From assembly GCA_030671165.1 (NCBI GenBank), contig DAOVAG010000009.1, forward strand, positions 1-13,532: a stretch of DNA of 13,532 nt, written 5' to 3'. Under the pieces are notes generated by a model that was not told the origin of the DNA, made no database searches, and saw only the letters and a list, made by a program, of their open reading frames with translations. The translations under genes and the position numbers were made by a program. Of this stretch, positions 13,135-13,532 are shown in pieces; position 1 is the stretch's first letter; every line of letters begins with the position of its first letter. The DNA comes from Candidatus Bathyarchaeota archaeon (GTDB taxonomy: Archaea > Thermoproteota > Bathyarchaeia > RBG-16-48-13 > GCA-020355125).

Positions 13135-13532
13135 AAACTTGTCAAGATAATAATTCAAACTAAAAGGAATAAAAGTATTGATCCTAATCCATTTAATACA
13201 TCAACGTATCTTTTTAAATTCGATCACATATCACTTTACTGTGTATATATTACAGTTTTAAAGCGTTATATAGCAAGTTTAGAATGTATAGTTGATGGTG
13301 CTCTCAATTTATTTATATATGTAATGGCATTTCTGTTAATTCTATTTCTCCATATTTGACACTTTAAAAATGTAACGTGTGAAACAATCTGGATTGTTTA
13401 GTATAAAAATTATTGTTTGATAATAAAATGACGAATATTATTGGTACATTTATATCATCAACAGAAAACTGAGTATTATCTTCAAAATTGCTACGCAATA
13501 TGCGTTAATATTGATCTATAGTTTTTATAACA
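13135..13532. other. Region upstream of yjbQ to the window end
   Basis: About 400 bases of AT-rich DNA with the yjbQ promoter-like element and only frames of about ten codons. I see no gene or RNA in it. Confidence 0.4.
13170..13182 (-). promoter_or_regulatory. Promoter-like element of yjbQ
   Basis: The minus strand reads ATCAATACTTTTA, identical to the element before larA. From here a transcript starting about 26 bases downstream would have a leader of about 28 bases that includes the GGAGGTGA. Confidence 0.4.

Overview
The window is a piece of an AT-rich archaeal chromosome. The strongest evidence is a two-repeat TATA-binding protein. Supporting evidence is an archaeal/eukaryotic-type signal peptidase with a Ser-His catalytic pair, an Lhr-family helicase, an archaeal Ard1/RimI-type acetyltransferase, and AT-rich promoter boxes near start codons. 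Several starts are non-ATG (TTG for pyrE, tbp, ilvC and yjbQ, GTG for lhr). Genes are separated by gaps of 0.35 to 0.6 kb, and roughly three quarters of the window is coding. I cannot place the lineage; an uncultured TACK- or Asgard-type archaeon is possible but is only a guess. No rRNA, tRNA, CRISPR array, transposase or phage gene was recognised.

Layout. Bases 1-682 (minus) hold the N-terminal part of a beta-keto acid cleavage enzyme-like protein (DUF849 type), running off the window edge and much richer in G+C than its surroundings. Next on the minus strand is a likely two-gene operon, a LarA-type nickel racemase/epimerase followed by a RimI/Ard1 N-acetyltransferase (915-2681). pyrE (orotate phosphoribosyltransferase) lies divergently at 3041-3673. 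A signal peptidase followed by tbp reads on the minus strand (4075-5221). These two diverge by about 65 bp from the large lhr helicase gene (5287-8211, plus). A G+C-richer amidohydrolase gene (8631-9785, plus) converges on ilvC (9869-10918, minus), and a perfect 16-bp inverted repeat lies between them. A radical-SAM SplB-like gene (11366-12109, minus) and a YjbQ/UPF0047 gene (12700-13119, minus) finish the window.

How the genes fit together. Most are housekeeping: transcription initiation (tbp), protein secretion, nucleic-acid unwinding (lhr), pyrimidine synthesis (pyrE), branched-chain amino-acid synthesis (ilvC) and N-terminal acetylation. There is no single pathway cluster. Two genes look compositionally foreign: the partial cleavage enzyme and the amidohydrolase. 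The latter has glycine where the superfamily's metal-binding/catalytic aspartate is expected. The KARI resembles the Bacteroidetes/fungal Ilv5-like branch as I remember it, and may also have been acquired. I did not find a convincing new multi-gene system. The items most worth checking are the altered amidohydrolase, the origin of the KARI, the LarA-acetyltransferase pairing, and a shared 13-bp promoter-like element.
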